DNA of 64,000 bases, taken from assembly GCF_030811115.1 (NCBI RefSeq), contig NZ_JAUSQK010000001.1, positions 124,001-188,000 of the forward strand. Direction: 5' to 3'. Under the pieces are notes generated by a model. The model made no database searches. It was not told the origin of the DNA and saw only the letters and a program-made list of their open reading frames with translations. This DNA comes from Olsenella profusa DSM 13989. GTDB lineage: Bacteria; Actinomycetota; Coriobacteriia; Coriobacteriales; Atopobiaceae. The position numbers were made by a program, and so were the translations under genes. Below are positions 42,977 to 53,094 of the stretch, one piece after another (within the stretch, counting starts at the first letter, position 1; each line of letters begins with the position of its first letter).

Positions 42977-44356
42977 ATGTTCAAGCTCCTGGAAAAGTAT
43001 CTCATGGGTCCCATGCAGAAGTTCTCGATGTACAAGCTCGTGCGCGCCATCACGACGGCGGGCATGGCGTCCATCTCCTTCACCGTCGTGGGCTCCATCT
43101 TCCTGATCCTGTCCATCATCCCGCAGGTCTTCCCCGCGCTTGCAGGGGTCTTTGCCGCATCGTTTGACAAGATCACCGACCTCTATATGCTCGGCTACTA
43201 CGCCTCCGTCTCCACCATCGCCATCTACTTCCTCATCGCGACGACCCATGAGTACGCCAGGATATTCGCAGATGAGGACGACGTGGACGTCAAGCCACTC
43301 AATGCCGTGCTGCTGAGCGTCTTCATGCTCTTCATGCTCATGCCTCAGCTGCATTTTGCCGATGGCATCATTGCCTGTGTGACGACCGTCGCACAGGATG
43401 AGTCGGGCAGCTATGCGGGCAGCATCATCAATGGTTGGTCCATTGCCGGCAGCGGCATCGAGAGGCTGGGCGCCATCGGCATCTTCGAGGCCATCATCGT
43501 TTCGTGGGCGTCCGTGCGCCTCTATGTGCTGTGCGTCACCGAGCACATCGTCATCAAGCTGCCCGACGTCGTGCCCGAGGGCGTTGCCCGCTCGTTCACC
43601 GCGCTGATTCCCGCCCTGTTCATCGCGCTGGTCTCCATGCTCGTCCAAGGCCTGCTCGCTGTTCTGGGCACCGACTTCTACCAGCTTATCTCCATTCCAT
43701 TCGGCTTCGTCGTCAACCTCACGAACACCTGGTTGGGCATCCTGGTCATCTACTTCCTGATCCATGCCCTCTGGCTGGTGGGCATCCACGGCGCCACCAT
43801 CGTCACGTCCTTCCTGCAACCCATTGCCCTGGCAAACTTCGCCTCCAACGCCACGGGTGCCACCAACTACGTCTGGGCCGGCGAGTTCAACAACTCGTTC
43901 GTCACGGTCGGTGGCTCCGGCGGCACGCTGCTCCTGACGTTCATGCTGCTCTTCCTGGCCAAGTCCGAGCAGCTCAAGGCCATCGGCACGGCCGAGGTCG
44001 TTCCCGCCATCTTCAACATCAACGAACCGCTGCTCTTTGGTCTGCCCATCGTGTATAATCCCGACCTGGCCCTCCCCTTCTTCCTCGCCCCCATGGCCGA
44101 GGCGACGATCGCCTACTGGGCCATCACGCTCAAGATGATCCGCCCGGTCATGGCGAACATGCCGTGGCCCACTCCCATCGGGATCGGCGCCTTCATATCG
44201 ACCGGCGGGGACTGGCGTGCCATCATCGTCGCCATCCTCTGCGTGCTGGCCGCAGGCGCCGTGTACCTCCCGTTCTTCAAGCGCTACGATGCCAAGCTAT
44301 ACAAGGAGGAGCAGGAGAAGCTTGCAGGGAACGAGGCCACCGAGGCCGCTGCCTAG
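42977..44356 (+). CDS. PTS cellobiose-family EIIC permease
   Basis: 459-residue inner-membrane transporter with about ten hydrophobic segments. The start FKLLEKYLMGPMQKFSMYKLVRAI, the loop GIHGATIVTSFLQPIALAN, and NEPLLFGLPIVYNPDLALPFFLAP (the conserved NEP..FG.P...N substrate-gating region) are diagnostic. It transports and phosphorylates cellobiose-like sugars with EIIA and EIIB. AAAGGAGGTAGCT is a strong ribosome site. It closes the operon and is followed by a bidirectional hairpin terminator. Confidence 0.95.
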   Translation: MFKLLEKYLMGPMQKFSMYKLVRAITTAGMASISFTVVGSIFLILSIIPQVFPALAGVFAASFDKITDLYMLGYYASVSTIAIYFLIATTHEYARIFADEDDVDVKPLNAVLLSVFMLFMLMPQLHFADGIIACVTTVAQDESGSYAGSIINGWSIAGSGIERLGAIGIFEAIIVSWASVRLYVLCVTEHIVIKLPDVVPEGVARSFTALIPALFIALVSMLVQGLLAVLGTDFYQLISIPFGFVVNLTNTWLGILVIYFLIHALWLVGIHGATIVTSFLQPIALANFASNATGATNYVWAGEFNNSFVTVGGSGGTLLLTFMLLFLAKSEQLKAIGTAEVVPAIFNINEPLLFGLPIVYNPDLALPFFLAPMAEATIAYWAITLKMIRPVMANMPWPTPIGIGAFISTGGDWRAIIVAILCVLAAGAVYLPFFKRYDAKLYKEEQEKLAGNEATEAAA

Positions 44357-44400
44357 CACGACTTGAGCCCACGCCCCCCCATCCTCCGGCACCTGTGGCA

Positions 44401-44440
44401 AGCATCGCCGCCCCGTCCTTACGGCCTGGGCGGCGATGCT
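44401..44440. terminator. Bidirectional terminator between EIIC and the second GH1 gene
   Basis: AGCATCGCCGCC (44401-44412) and GGCGGCGATGCT (44429-44440) form a perfect 12-bp stem with a 16-nt loop between convergent genes. No U-run is evident. Confidence 0.7.
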
Positions 44441-44507
44441 GCATGACATGTCCTTGGCGATGCGAGGTCAGGTCCTTCCCGTGGGAGACGGCGCGAGGCC
44501 GTCCGCA

Positions 44508-46058
<1,551 letters not shown>

Positions 46059-46103
46059 CTATGATGGAACAGGATGAAACGCTCCGAGGAAAGGGGTCGC
46101 GGG

Positions 46104-47003
46104 ATGATGGACGCCAACCTGCTCCAACGCGTCAGGCTGCTCGCACAGGGTCCCACGGGATCGAGGCACGCCATCGCACGGCTGCTCATGAGCGAGGGCT
46201 CGGGCCTCGGCGGGCTCACGATGGGCGAGGTGGCCCAGCTGAGCTACACCTCCAAGCCCTCGCTCGTGCGCTTTGCCCAGGAACTTGGCTTTACGGGATG
46301 GCGCGCGTTCGCGGACGCGTTCGTCGGCGCTGCACTTGCCCACGAGGAGCGCTCGCTCACTGGGCACAGCGTGGATCCCAACTTTCCGTTTGACGAGGAC
46401 ACGCCCATAGGGCGGCTCGCCACCAGCATCGCGCACCTGGAGGGGCATGCCCGGGGCTGCGTGCTGGATGCCTTGAATGAGGATGCCCTCACGGAAGCCG
46501 GGAGACGCATGACGGGGGCGCGCCAGCTGGTGTACTTCGGTGTCGCCCAGAACCGCTTCTTCGGGCAGAACCTCTCCTATCGCCTGCGGCAGATCGGCAT
46601 GGACTGCCTGGTGCCCGAGCAGCATGACGCAGATCTGGTGGCGCATGGCATGGGTCCGGGGCACTGCGCGGTGCTCGTCTCGTACTCCGGGTCGGGCGAG
46701 CACAGGGCGCCGGCGGTCTTTCTACCCTGCCTCACGAGGCGCGGCGTTCCCTGCGTGGTCGTCACCAACTCAGGTGACAACTACCTGCGTCATCACTGCG
46801 ACTGCTGCCTCACCTTCCCGCCCGAGGAGCACCTCTATAGCAAGATCGCGGGCTACTACAGCGAGACGGCGACGAGCTTCCTGCTCGACCTGCTCTTCTC
46901 GATGTGCTTCCGACAGCACTACGCCGAGAACGCCCAACGCAAGCTGGATGCCGTCATCGCGAACGAACGTCGCATGCAGGCGACCGACATACTGCCTGAG
47001 TGA
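46104..47003 (+). CDS. RpiR/MurR-family transcriptional regulator, second copy
   Basis: 299-residue protein with an N-terminal HTH (LTMGEVAQLSYTSKPSLVRFAQELGFTGWRAFADAF in part) and a SIS domain (VYFGVAQNRFFGQNLSYRLRQIG, VLVSYSGSGEH, VVTNSGDNYLRHHCD). The SIS part has an unusual Cys/His cluster (HHCDCC) near residue 240. It is divergent from the second GH1 gene and its stop is followed immediately by ogt. ATG ATG at 46104/46107 follow AAAGGGGTCGC. Confidence 0.86.
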   Translation: MMDANLLQRVRLLAQGPTGSRHAIARLLMSEGSGLGGLTMGEVAQLSYTSKPSLVRFAQELGFTGWRAFADAFVGAALAHEERSLTGHSVDPNFPFDEDTPIGRLATSIAHLEGHARGCVLDALNEDALTEAGRRMTGARQLVYFGVAQNRFFGQNLSYRLRQIGMDCLVPEQHDADLVAHGMGPGHCAVLVSYSGSGEHRAPAVFLPCLTRRGVPCVVVTNSGDNYLRHHCDCCLTFPPEEHLYSKIAGYYSETATSFLLDLLFSMCFRQHYAENAQRKLDAVIANERRMQATDILPE

Positions 47004-47014
47004 GGGTGATGGGC

Positions 47015-47536
47015 ATGACATGCTTCCATACGTGGTACGACTCGCCCCTCGGCAGGCTCTGCCTGTACAGCGACGGCACGAGCCTCATTGGCGTGGAGTT
47101 CGAGCAGAGCCGCCACCCCGGTCCCGCCACGCGCATGGCGACCGAGCGGCGCGCTGACGCCCCACCCTTTGGCAGCACACGCCGCTGGCTTGACGCCTAC
47201 TTCGCAGGCGGGCGGCCGCGGCCGGCGGACATGCCCGTACGACTGCTGGGCACACCGTTCCAACGGCGCGTATGGCGACGCATTGCCTCCATCCCCTACG
47301 GGACGACCGTGACGTATGGCGAGATAGCCCGCGCGGTGGGCAGTGCCCCGCGCGCCGTGGGAGGGGCGACGGGACGCAACCCCCTGCCCCTGGTCATCCC
47401 CTGCCACAGGGTGGTCGGGGCCGATGGCAGCCTCGTCGGCTTTGGCGGTGGCATGCGGCGCAAGGCGTGGCTGCTCGGGCATGAGGGCCGCACCATGACG
47501 CGCCTCTCGGCCCCCGCGCGGGGGCCGGCACTCTAG
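47015..47536 (+). CDS. ogt: Methylated-DNA--protein-cysteine methyltransferase
   Basis: Suicide repair protein that removes O6-alkyl groups from guanine. 173 residues with the N-terminal ribonuclease-like part and the DNA-binding/active domain: GTPFQRRVWRRIASIPYGTTVTYGEIARAVG, the Arg/Asn finger (ATGRNPLPLV) and the acceptor Cys in IPCHRVVGADGSLVGFGGG. The start at 47015 has GAGGGTG upstream; ATG at 47009 and GTG at 47000 are in frame. It nearly overlaps the RpiR stop, so the two may share a transcript. Confidence 0.92.
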   Translation: MTCFHTWYDSPLGRLCLYSDGTSLIGVEFEQSRHPGPATRMATERRADAPPFGSTRRWLDAYFAGGRPRPADMPVRLLGTPFQRRVWRRIASIPYGTTVTYGEIARAVGSAPRAVGGATGRNPLPLVIPCHRVVGADGSLVGFGGGMRRKAWLLGHEGRTMTRLSAPARGPAL

Positions 47537-47580
47537 ACGGCAGGACCCGCCCGTCCGGATGCCCTGAGGTTCGTCCCCCC

Positions 47581-48195
47581 CTAGTACTTCGCCGCGATCC
47601 CCTTGGGATAGAGCGCCTGATAGCGACTGTAGGCGTCGTTGACACGTGCGAGATAGGAGGCCGTCTCGGCATACTGGATGTTGTCGGATATGTCTCCCCC
47701 GCCCTTCTGCCAGCCACTCACCTTGCCAAGCCCTGCGTTGTACGCCGCGACCGCCTCGTCGCGCGACCCCAGCGTGCGCTGAAGATAGCCCAGATATGCG
47801 ACGCCATACTCGATGTTCACGATGGGATCCGTGAGCTTGTTGGGGTCATAGGTAGCCCTGTTCACCAAGCCCAGGCGCGCCACCTCGGCCGAAGTGGCCG
47901 GCATGAGCTGCATGAGCCCAACCGCCCCAGCACCCGAGCGGGCATTGGCATCCCAGCCGCTCTCGCACTTGATGACCGCACAGGCCAGATAGGGATCGAC
48001 CCCCTGCTCCTTGCACGCCTGCTCGATGGTGTCCGCATACTTGACCGGGTAGACGAACGTGCGCGCCAACTGTGATGGCGCAACCGAAACGAAGGCATCG
48101 ATTCCCAACGAGACAGCTCCGATGATGACCATGATGAGTATGGGAAGGGTGCGGTACCACCGAAGGAAGTGGGCGTCCCTGCTATCCATGCACAT
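47581..48195 (-). CDS. Membrane-anchored lytic transglycosylase (SLT domain)
   Basis: Cleaves peptidoglycan between MurNAc and GlcNAc outside the cell. 204 residues: short cytoplasmic start, one membrane segment (LPILIMVIIGAVSLGIDAFV), then an SLT (GH23) domain with the catalytic Glu in IKCESGW, GAVGLMQLMPATSAEVA, NIEYGVAYLGYL and AVAAYNAGLG. GCAGGGGAGCA precedes the ATG at 48195. It lies 72 bp from coaE in the same direction, an arrangement found in related anaerobic actinobacteria. Confidence 0.92.
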   Translation of the reverse strand: MCMDSRDAHFLRWYRTLPILIMVIIGAVSLGIDAFVSVAPSQLARTFVYPVKYADTIEQACKEQGVDPYLACAVIKCESGWDANARSGAGAVGLMQLMPATSAEVARLGLVNRATYDPNKLTDPIVNIEYGVAYLGYLQRTLGSRDEAVAAYNAGLGKVSGWQKGGGDISDNIQYAETASYLARVNDAYSRYQALYPKGIAAKY

Positions 48196-48267
48196 TGCTC
48201 CCCTGCTGTGTTTTGGCTGCGTTTGCGTCGTCTGCACGGCGTAGGCGACACGTGGGAGCCCAGGCGC

Positions 48268-48864
48268 TCAGCGTCCCACATGCGTGTCCCACCATAGTTG
48301 AACCTGTCTCAAAAGGCTATCGAGACTTCCTGCGTTTTCGATGATGGACGTGGCGTGACCCCTCAGATAGGCGTCGCTTGGCTGGTGGGCCCTACGCGCC
48401 AGGAAGTCCTCCTCGGTCATGCCGCGATCCAGGGCATGTGCCAGCCGCACGCCGGGCGGGCTCACCACACAGAGCACCTCATCGGCACGATCGAGCTGAT
48501 CCTCCATGCGGTCGAGCAGGGGGACCTCCACCACGCACACGCGGGCCCCTGCTGCCCTCAGCTCCTGCAGGCGTCCGTCAAGCAGGCGCTTGATGTACGG
48601 CAGCTCGATGACCTCGAGCCTGTGGACGGCCTCTCCACTGGCGAAGGCGCGCGCTGCGAGCAGGGTGCGGTCGAGCGTCCCGTCAGGCAGAAGGAGGTCG
48701 CCCCCAAACACACGGACGACCTCCTTGAGACACGCGCTCTGGGGTGTCAGCACCTCACGTGAGAGCGCGTCCAGGTCTATACGCGCCGCCCCCAGGCGCT
48801 CGAGCTCACGAGCGACCGTCGACTTGCCCGAGGCGACGCCACCCGCAAGAAAGACTACGTACAT
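48268..48864 (-). CDS. coaE: Dephospho-CoA kinase
   Basis: Last step of coenzyme A synthesis. 198 residues, standard length: P-loop FLAGGVASGKSTVA at the N-terminus, RIDLDALSREVL with the substrate Asp, VEVPLLDRMEDQLDRADEVLCVVSPPGVRLAHALDRG covering the lid region. The usual Gly-x-Ile-Gly-Ser-Gly becomes GGVASG. Start at 48864 with GAAGGGATGCAGGC upstream. It is followed by the transglycosylase and preceded by the zinc-ribbon gene, all on the minus strand. Confidence 0.92.
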   Translation of the reverse strand: MYVVFLAGGVASGKSTVARELERLGAARIDLDALSREVLTPQSACLKEVVRVFGGDLLLPDGTLDRTLLAARAFASGEAVHRLEVIELPYIKRLLDGRLQELRAAGARVCVVEVPLLDRMEDQLDRADEVLCVVSPPGVRLAHALDRGMTEEDFLARRAHQPSDAYLRGHATSIIENAGSLDSLLRQVQLWWDTHVGR

Positions 48865-48917
48865 GCCTGCATCCCTTCGCGGATGACCCGCTACGGCAGC
48901 GGCGCGCACCCCACTTG

Positions 48918-49334
48918 CTAGCTCTTGATCTCAAACTTCTGCTTGCACTGCGGGCAGGTGACGCGCAGCAGCCCCTTGCCCCGGGGAACGCGCACGCGCT
49001 GATGACAGTTGGGGCATATGCCATGCTTGTATGCGCGGGACTCCTGCCAGGCCACCACCGGGTCACGCAGCCAGGGACGCAGGGGGCCGACCGCAGAGCC
49101 AAAGGCATCGGCCTCCCTCTGGCGCGCGCCGCCATCGGTCGACAGCATGCGGAAGAGAGCGTAGGCCAACAGGAGCAGGACGATCACGCTCAGGAACATC
49201 CAGCGGCCGAACAGATTGATGATGAGCAGAATCACGGCCAGGCAGACCGCTGCATTGCTCAGCTCGTCCGCACCGTTGCGACCACGCATGAAGTCGCCCA
49301 TCCCGCTGCGTGCGTCGTTACCGTTGTCCGCCAT
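48918..49334 (-). CDS. Small membrane protein with C-terminal zinc ribbon
   Basis: 138 residues: soluble N-tail, one or two membrane segments (LSNAAVCLAVILLIINLFGRWMFLSVIVLLLLAYALF), linker, and a C-terminal zinc ribbon (CPNCHQRVRVPRGKG ... CPQCKQKFEIKS, four Cys). The ribbon resembles those that bind nucleic acid or protein partners, but no family role is established. GGAGAGACT precedes the ATG at 49334. Lies between rpsA and coaE on the same strand. Confidence 0.82.
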   Translation of the reverse strand: MADNGNDARSGMGDFMRGRNGADELSNAAVCLAVILLIINLFGRWMFLSVIVLLLLAYALFRMLSTDGGARQREADAFGSAVGPLRPWLRDPVVAWQESRAYKHGICPNCHQRVRVPRGKGLLRVTCPQCKQKFEIKS

Positions 49335-49554
49335 AGTCTCTCCTCCATTGGGGCGCCGCCCCACTCGCTCGGATGTGCTACTCCTGTTGTGGTACCCATT
49401 ATGACAGTGCGGTGCGCGTCGTGCGCCAGACGCCTATGCCTCAAGCCCCGTGACAACCCTAGGACACATGCGCAACGGCTGTCCCTCGTTCACGGCAGGA
49501 GCTGCCAGAGAGGTGAGGGATCCTCCCATGACGCATACGACACTGCGTATGCCA

Positions 49555-49582
49555 CAAGGACGGGCCGCCCGCAGGCGGCCCC
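49555..49582 (-). terminator. GC-rich hairpin after rpsA
   Basis: GGGCCGCC (49562-49569) and GGCGGCCC (49574-49581) form a perfect 8-bp stem with a 4-nt loop, followed on the minus strand by TCCTTGTG. It lies 30 bp past the rpsA stop and is the likely terminator. Confidence 0.65.
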
Positions 49583-49611
49583 GCTGGCGGTGCGCATGGC
49601 TGGGAAGAGGA

Positions 49612-50781
49612 CTACTCCTCGGTGGCCGCTGCGGCCTCGGGCTCCTCGCCCTCAAGGGGCCTGACCTCAACCTCGACGCCCAGCGTCTCGGCGGCGGACT
49701 TCATGGACAGGGAGATGCGACGACGGTCGAGATCGATCTCCATGACCTTCACCTGCACCTTGTCGCCCACGGAGCACACCTGGGAGGGCTGGTCGACGTG
49801 CTTGTTGGCCATCTCGGAAATGTGCACGAGACCCTCGACACCGTCGCCGAGATCCACGAAGGCACCAAAGGTGACGAGCTTGGTGACGGTGCCCTCGACG
49901 ATGGCGCCCACGGGGTACTTCTTGACGAGCGTGCGCCAGGGATCCTCGGTGGTCTGCTTGAGGCCGAGGGAGATGCGCTCGCGGTTGAGATCCACGTCGA
50001 GCACCTGCACCTCGACCTCCTGGCCGACCTTGACGACCTCGGAGGGGTGGTTGACGTGGTTCCAGGAGAGCTCGGAGATGTGGATCAGGCCGTCGATGCC
50101 ACCGAGGTCCACGAAGGCGCCGAAGTCCACGATGGACGAGACGGTGCCCTTGAGGCGCATGCCCGGCTGCAGCTTGGAGAGGATCTCGGAGCGCTCGGCC
50201 TTGCGGGCCTCCTCGAGCACCACGCGGCGGGAGAGGACGACGTTGTTGCGGTTGCGGTCCATCTCGATGACGCGTGCCTCGATGCGCGTGCCCAGATAGG
50301 CAGTGAGATCCTTGACGCGACGGAGGTCGACGAGGGAGGCGGGCAAAAAGCCGCGCAGGCCGATGTCGAGAATGAGACCGCCCTTGACGACCTCGATGAC
50401 CTCGCCCTCGACGTTCTCGCCCGCGTTGAACTTCTCCTCGACGCGGTTCCACGCACGCTCATACTCGGCACGCTTCTTGGAGAGGATCAGGCGACCCTCC
50501 TTGTCCTCCTTCTGGAGCACCAGGGCCTCGATGGTGTCGCCCAGGGAGACGATCTCGGACGGATCGACGTCCTTGCGGATGGAGAGCTCACGGACGGGAA
50601 TGACGCCCTCGGACTTGTAGCCGATGTCGAGCAGGACCTCATCGTGCTCGATCTTGACGACGGTGCCCGTCACCAGATCGCCCTCATCGAAGTCAGTGAT
50701 CGTACCGTCGATGAGACTGTTCATCTCCTCGTCGGACACATCATCCAGGGAGAAGATGGACGAGTTCTGAATCTCACTCAA
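49612..50781 (-). CDS. rpsA: Ribosomal protein S1
   Basis: Binds mRNA on the small subunit and assists initiation. 389 residues with four S1 repeats, e.g. GDLVTGTVVKIEHDEVLLDIGYKSEGVIP, GENVEGEVIEVVKGGLILDIGLRGFLPASL, GMRLKGTVSSIVDFGAFVDLGGIDGLIHISELSW and GAIVEGTVTKLVTFGAFVDLGDGVEGLVHISEM (each given in part by motif). The C-terminus is acidic and Ala/Glu-rich. The start is an unusual TTG at 50781: AAAGGGG lies 7 bases upstream, and the extended frame to 50922 has no S1 character. Confidence 0.94.
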   Translation of the reverse strand: MSEIQNSSIFSLDDVSDEEMNSLIDGTITDFDEGDLVTGTVVKIEHDEVLLDIGYKSEGVIPVRELSIRKDVDPSEIVSLGDTIEALVLQKEDKEGRLILSKKRAEYERAWNRVEEKFNAGENVEGEVIEVVKGGLILDIGLRGFLPASLVDLRRVKDLTAYLGTRIEARVIEMDRNRNNVVLSRRVVLEEARKAERSEILSKLQPGMRLKGTVSSIVDFGAFVDLGGIDGLIHISELSWNHVNHPSEVVKVGQEVEVQVLDVDLNRERISLGLKQTTEDPWRTLVKKYPVGAIVEGTVTKLVTFGAFVDLGDGVEGLVHISEMANKHVDQPSQVCSVGDKVQVKVMEIDLDRRRISLSMKSAAETLGVEVEVRPLEGEEPEAAAATEE

Positions 50782-51320
50782 AGGTGGACCCCTTTCGAAA
50801 AAACGGGGCCCCGGTCTACATGGTCGCTGCCTAGGGCGCTCGGCGATGGCGTTGCGCAATTGGAAACTTACATGCTCTCGGGGGCCAACAGAAACGGTTG
50901 TAGAGGCGCTTTGCCCATACATAGTGAATCATACCTTGTTGCATTTGCCCATTGCAAGGCCATGGGACGAAATTCCGTGACAGACGAATGCACGGCGGCA
51001 GCGAGTGCAGCCCTGCGCAGACGTGAGGCCTTGGGTCCTGTGGGTGCGATCTGCGGCGTGTGGGGCGTGTGGGTGCCATCTCCACCCGTGTGGGTGCCGA
51101 TCGGTCCGTGTGGGTGCCTTTCTCCCGGGAGAGGCCAACAAAGCCCCAGTTCGCGAGAAGCCAGAACGGTAGATTGGCACCCACATGCAGGGAATGACAC
51201 CCACACGCCGCGTCTGACAGCCACGGCTGATGCAATCGGACAGCCATGGCAGACGTGTCGTCATCACCGACGGCACGTTGTTGCGTTAGCATGGGACATC
51301 GTGCAGAGGAGGTGGAAGCC
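50782..51320. repeat. rpsA leader/promoter region and TGTGGGTGC element, copy at 51.04-51.21 kb
   Basis: No gene. Direct units TGTGGGTGC lie at 51039, 51068, 51089 and 51109 (the last three 20-21 bp apart), followed by a core with CTTTCTCCCGGGAGAGG, then inverted units GCACCCACA at 51177 and CACCCACAC at 51198. This is the same layout as the elements at 55.9 and 57.3 kb, with diverged spacers. The remaining part, 50.78-51.0 kb, should hold the rpsA promoter. Confidence 0.65.
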
Positions 51321-52076
51321 ATGATCAAGGCCGTGCTCTTTGACCTGGATGACACGTTGCTCGACATCAACCTTGCTGCCTTTGTCGCCCGCTATGCGTT
51401 GGGCCAGGCGCGCATCCTCGCGCGCGCGACACGCACGCCCCTTCCCATAGCCAGCTGGGCCCTTGCACGGGCCTACCTTTCCATCGACAGCCAAACGCGC
51501 AGGGACGGCCTCATGAACGCCCAGCTCTTCGAGCGTGTGCTGTCCGAGCGCCTCGATACGGACGTGTCTGTGCCCGAGCTGCAGGATGCCCTTGCCTTCT
51601 ACGACAGGCGGTGCGTGCCCCGCATGCGGGAGGGTCTCGTGTCGGCGCGCCCGCGCAAGGGTGGACAGGCCGTTCTCGATGCCGCCCAATCATTGGGCCT
51701 CACCGTGGCACTGGCAACGAACCCCTGCTTCACGCCGATGGTGGACAAGGTGCGCATCTCGTGGGCCGACCTCGACCCCACGCAGTTCGCTCGCATCTCA
51801 CACCTGGGGAACTCCTCCCGCACCAAGCCCTCCGCCCAGTACTACCAGGAGTTTGTCACCCACCTGGGACTCACGCCCCAGGAGTGCCTCATGGTGGGAA
51901 ACGACGCCTCGCGTGACTTCCCGCGACCAGCCTGCGGCCTTGCGACGGCCTACGTGGGCCACGGCTTCACGCGCAAGGGAGTGTACGCCGGCCACCTGCG
52001 CGAGCTGGCGCAACGTCTGCCCGAAGTCGTGGATCGACTCGATGCCGAGGCGACCCCTACGGACCCTTCCATATAA
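51321..52076 (+). CDS. HAD-superfamily hydrolase
   Basis: 251-residue phosphatase-like protein. Motif I is LFDLDDTLLD near the N-terminus; motif II is VALATNPC, the Lys region lies in SSRTKPSAQYYQEF, and motif IV is CLMVGNDASRDFPRP. A helical C1 cap is inserted after motif I. AGAGGAGGTGGAAGCC is a strong ribosome site. The substrate is unknown. It is oriented away from rpsA and converges on the HMA gene. Confidence 0.86.
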   Translation: MIKAVLFDLDDTLLDINLAAFVARYALGQARILARATRTPLPIASWALARAYLSIDSQTRRDGLMNAQLFERVLSERLDTDVSVPELQDALAFYDRRCVPRMREGLVSARPRKGGQAVLDAAQSLGLTVALATNPCFTPMVDKVRISWADLDPTQFARISHLGNSSRTKPSAQYYQEFVTHLGLTPQECLMVGNDASRDFPRPACGLATAYVGHGFTRKGVYAGHLRELAQRLPEVVDRLDAEATPTDPSI

Positions 52077-52101
52077 GGAGCCGGACGGTCGTCGCACCTA
52101 C

Positions 52102-52473
52102 CTAGACGACGACGCGATAGCCCGCCTCGCTCACGACGCTGCGATAGGCATCGAGGTCGATGGGGGTCTTGGAGCGCACGTGCGCCGTGCGGCTGGACAG
52201 GTCGACCGTGGCCCACGTACCCGCGACGGAATCAAGGGCCCGCGCGACACGTGTGGCGCAGCTCTCGCAGCTCATACCCGAGATCCGTAGGTCCGTCACG
52301 TACGGGTAATGGCTCTCGTCCCGGTCCCTGACCCGTGTGGCCCTGAAGGCCCTGCCACCCCTCCTGTCACCCGAACAGCAGTCGCGCGTACCGGTGGCCG
52401 TGCCCACGATGCGGCGAATGCCCAGGATGACGATGGCTATGACGGCGGCGATGATGATGGCGTTGGCAAGCAT
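52102..52473 (-). CDS. Membrane-anchored heavy-metal-associated (HMA) domain protein with a FeoB-associated-like N-terminus
   Basis: 123 residues. Residues 1-22 form a membrane segment (LANAIIIAAVIAIVILGIRRI), followed by GTRDCCSG, the short Cys-rich pattern of FeoB-associated membrane proteins. Residues about 55-123 are an HMA fold with the metal-binding MSCESC (GMSCESCATRVARALD), expected to bind copper or a similar ion. Fusing these two parts is unusual. It is monocistronic; no P-type ATPase or feo genes are in the window. It may pass metal at the inner membrane face. Confidence 0.78.
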   Translation of the reverse strand: MLANAIIIAAVIAIVILGIRRIVGTATGTRDCCSGDRRGGRAFRATRVRDRDESHYPYVTDLRISGMSCESCATRVARALDSVAGTWATVDLSSRTAHVRSKTPIDLDAYRSVVSEAGYRVVV

Positions 52474-52548
52474 GGTCTCTCCCTTGGCATAAGTTTGTCA
52501 AGGATTACTATACCCCTTCGGAAGGGAGTCCCCAACCCCTGTGACAGC

Positions 52549-53094
52549 CTATTCCGTGAAGCCGGCGTCCACGAGCAGTGGGCCGGCAAGGCCGTCTGCG
52601 GCACGCGTGGCCAGCTCGTCGCAGCGCTCGTTGAGCTCGGTGCCCACGTGCCCCTTGACCCATACCCACTCGACCCTGTGCGGCTTGATGGCGCGGAGCA
52701 TGCGCTTCCAGAGGTCGGGGTTCTTGACGGGCTGCTTGTTCGCGCCCTTCCAGCCCTTCTTGGCCCAGCCCCAGATCCATCCCCTACCCATGGCATTGAC
52801 CAGGTATTGCGAATCGGAGTGCAGCTCCACCGAGCAGGGTTTGAGCAGCGACTCCAAGGCCACGATGGCTGCCAGGATCTCCATGCGGTTATTGGTGGTG
52901 CGCGTGTAGCCGGCACTCAGCTCCTTGCGATGGAGGGCGCCCGTCGCATCGGTAAAGAGCAGCACGGCCCCATAGCCCCCAGGGCCGGGATTGCCGCGCG
53001 ACGAACCGTCCGTCCACACCACCACATGAGGCAGGTCGGACACGTCTGCCACGGCGTCGGGATGCGCTGCGGCGAAGTCGTCGAAGCTGGCCAC
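52549..53094 (-). CDS. rnhA: Ribonuclease HI
   Basis: Removes RNA from RNA-DNA hybrids. 181 residues. The four-acid site is intact: VVWTDGSSRGNPGPGGYGAV (Asp), NNRMEILAAIVAL (Glu), ELHSDSQYLV (Asp) and VKGHVGTELNERCDELA (His and Asp). An N-terminal stretch of about 25 residues precedes the fold. Translation starts at a GTG at 53094 overlapping the polA stop (TAGTG), so it is coupled to polA, sensible for joint primer removal. Confidence 0.95.
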   Translation of the reverse strand: MASFDDFAAAHPDAVADVSDLPHVVVWTDGSSRGNPGPGGYGAVLLFTDATGALHRKELSAGYTRTTNNRMEILAAIVALESLLKPCSVELHSDSQYLVNAMGRGWIWGWAKKGWKGANKQPVKNPDLWKRMLRAIKPHRVEWVWVKGHVGTELNERCDELATRAADGLAGPLLVDAGFTE

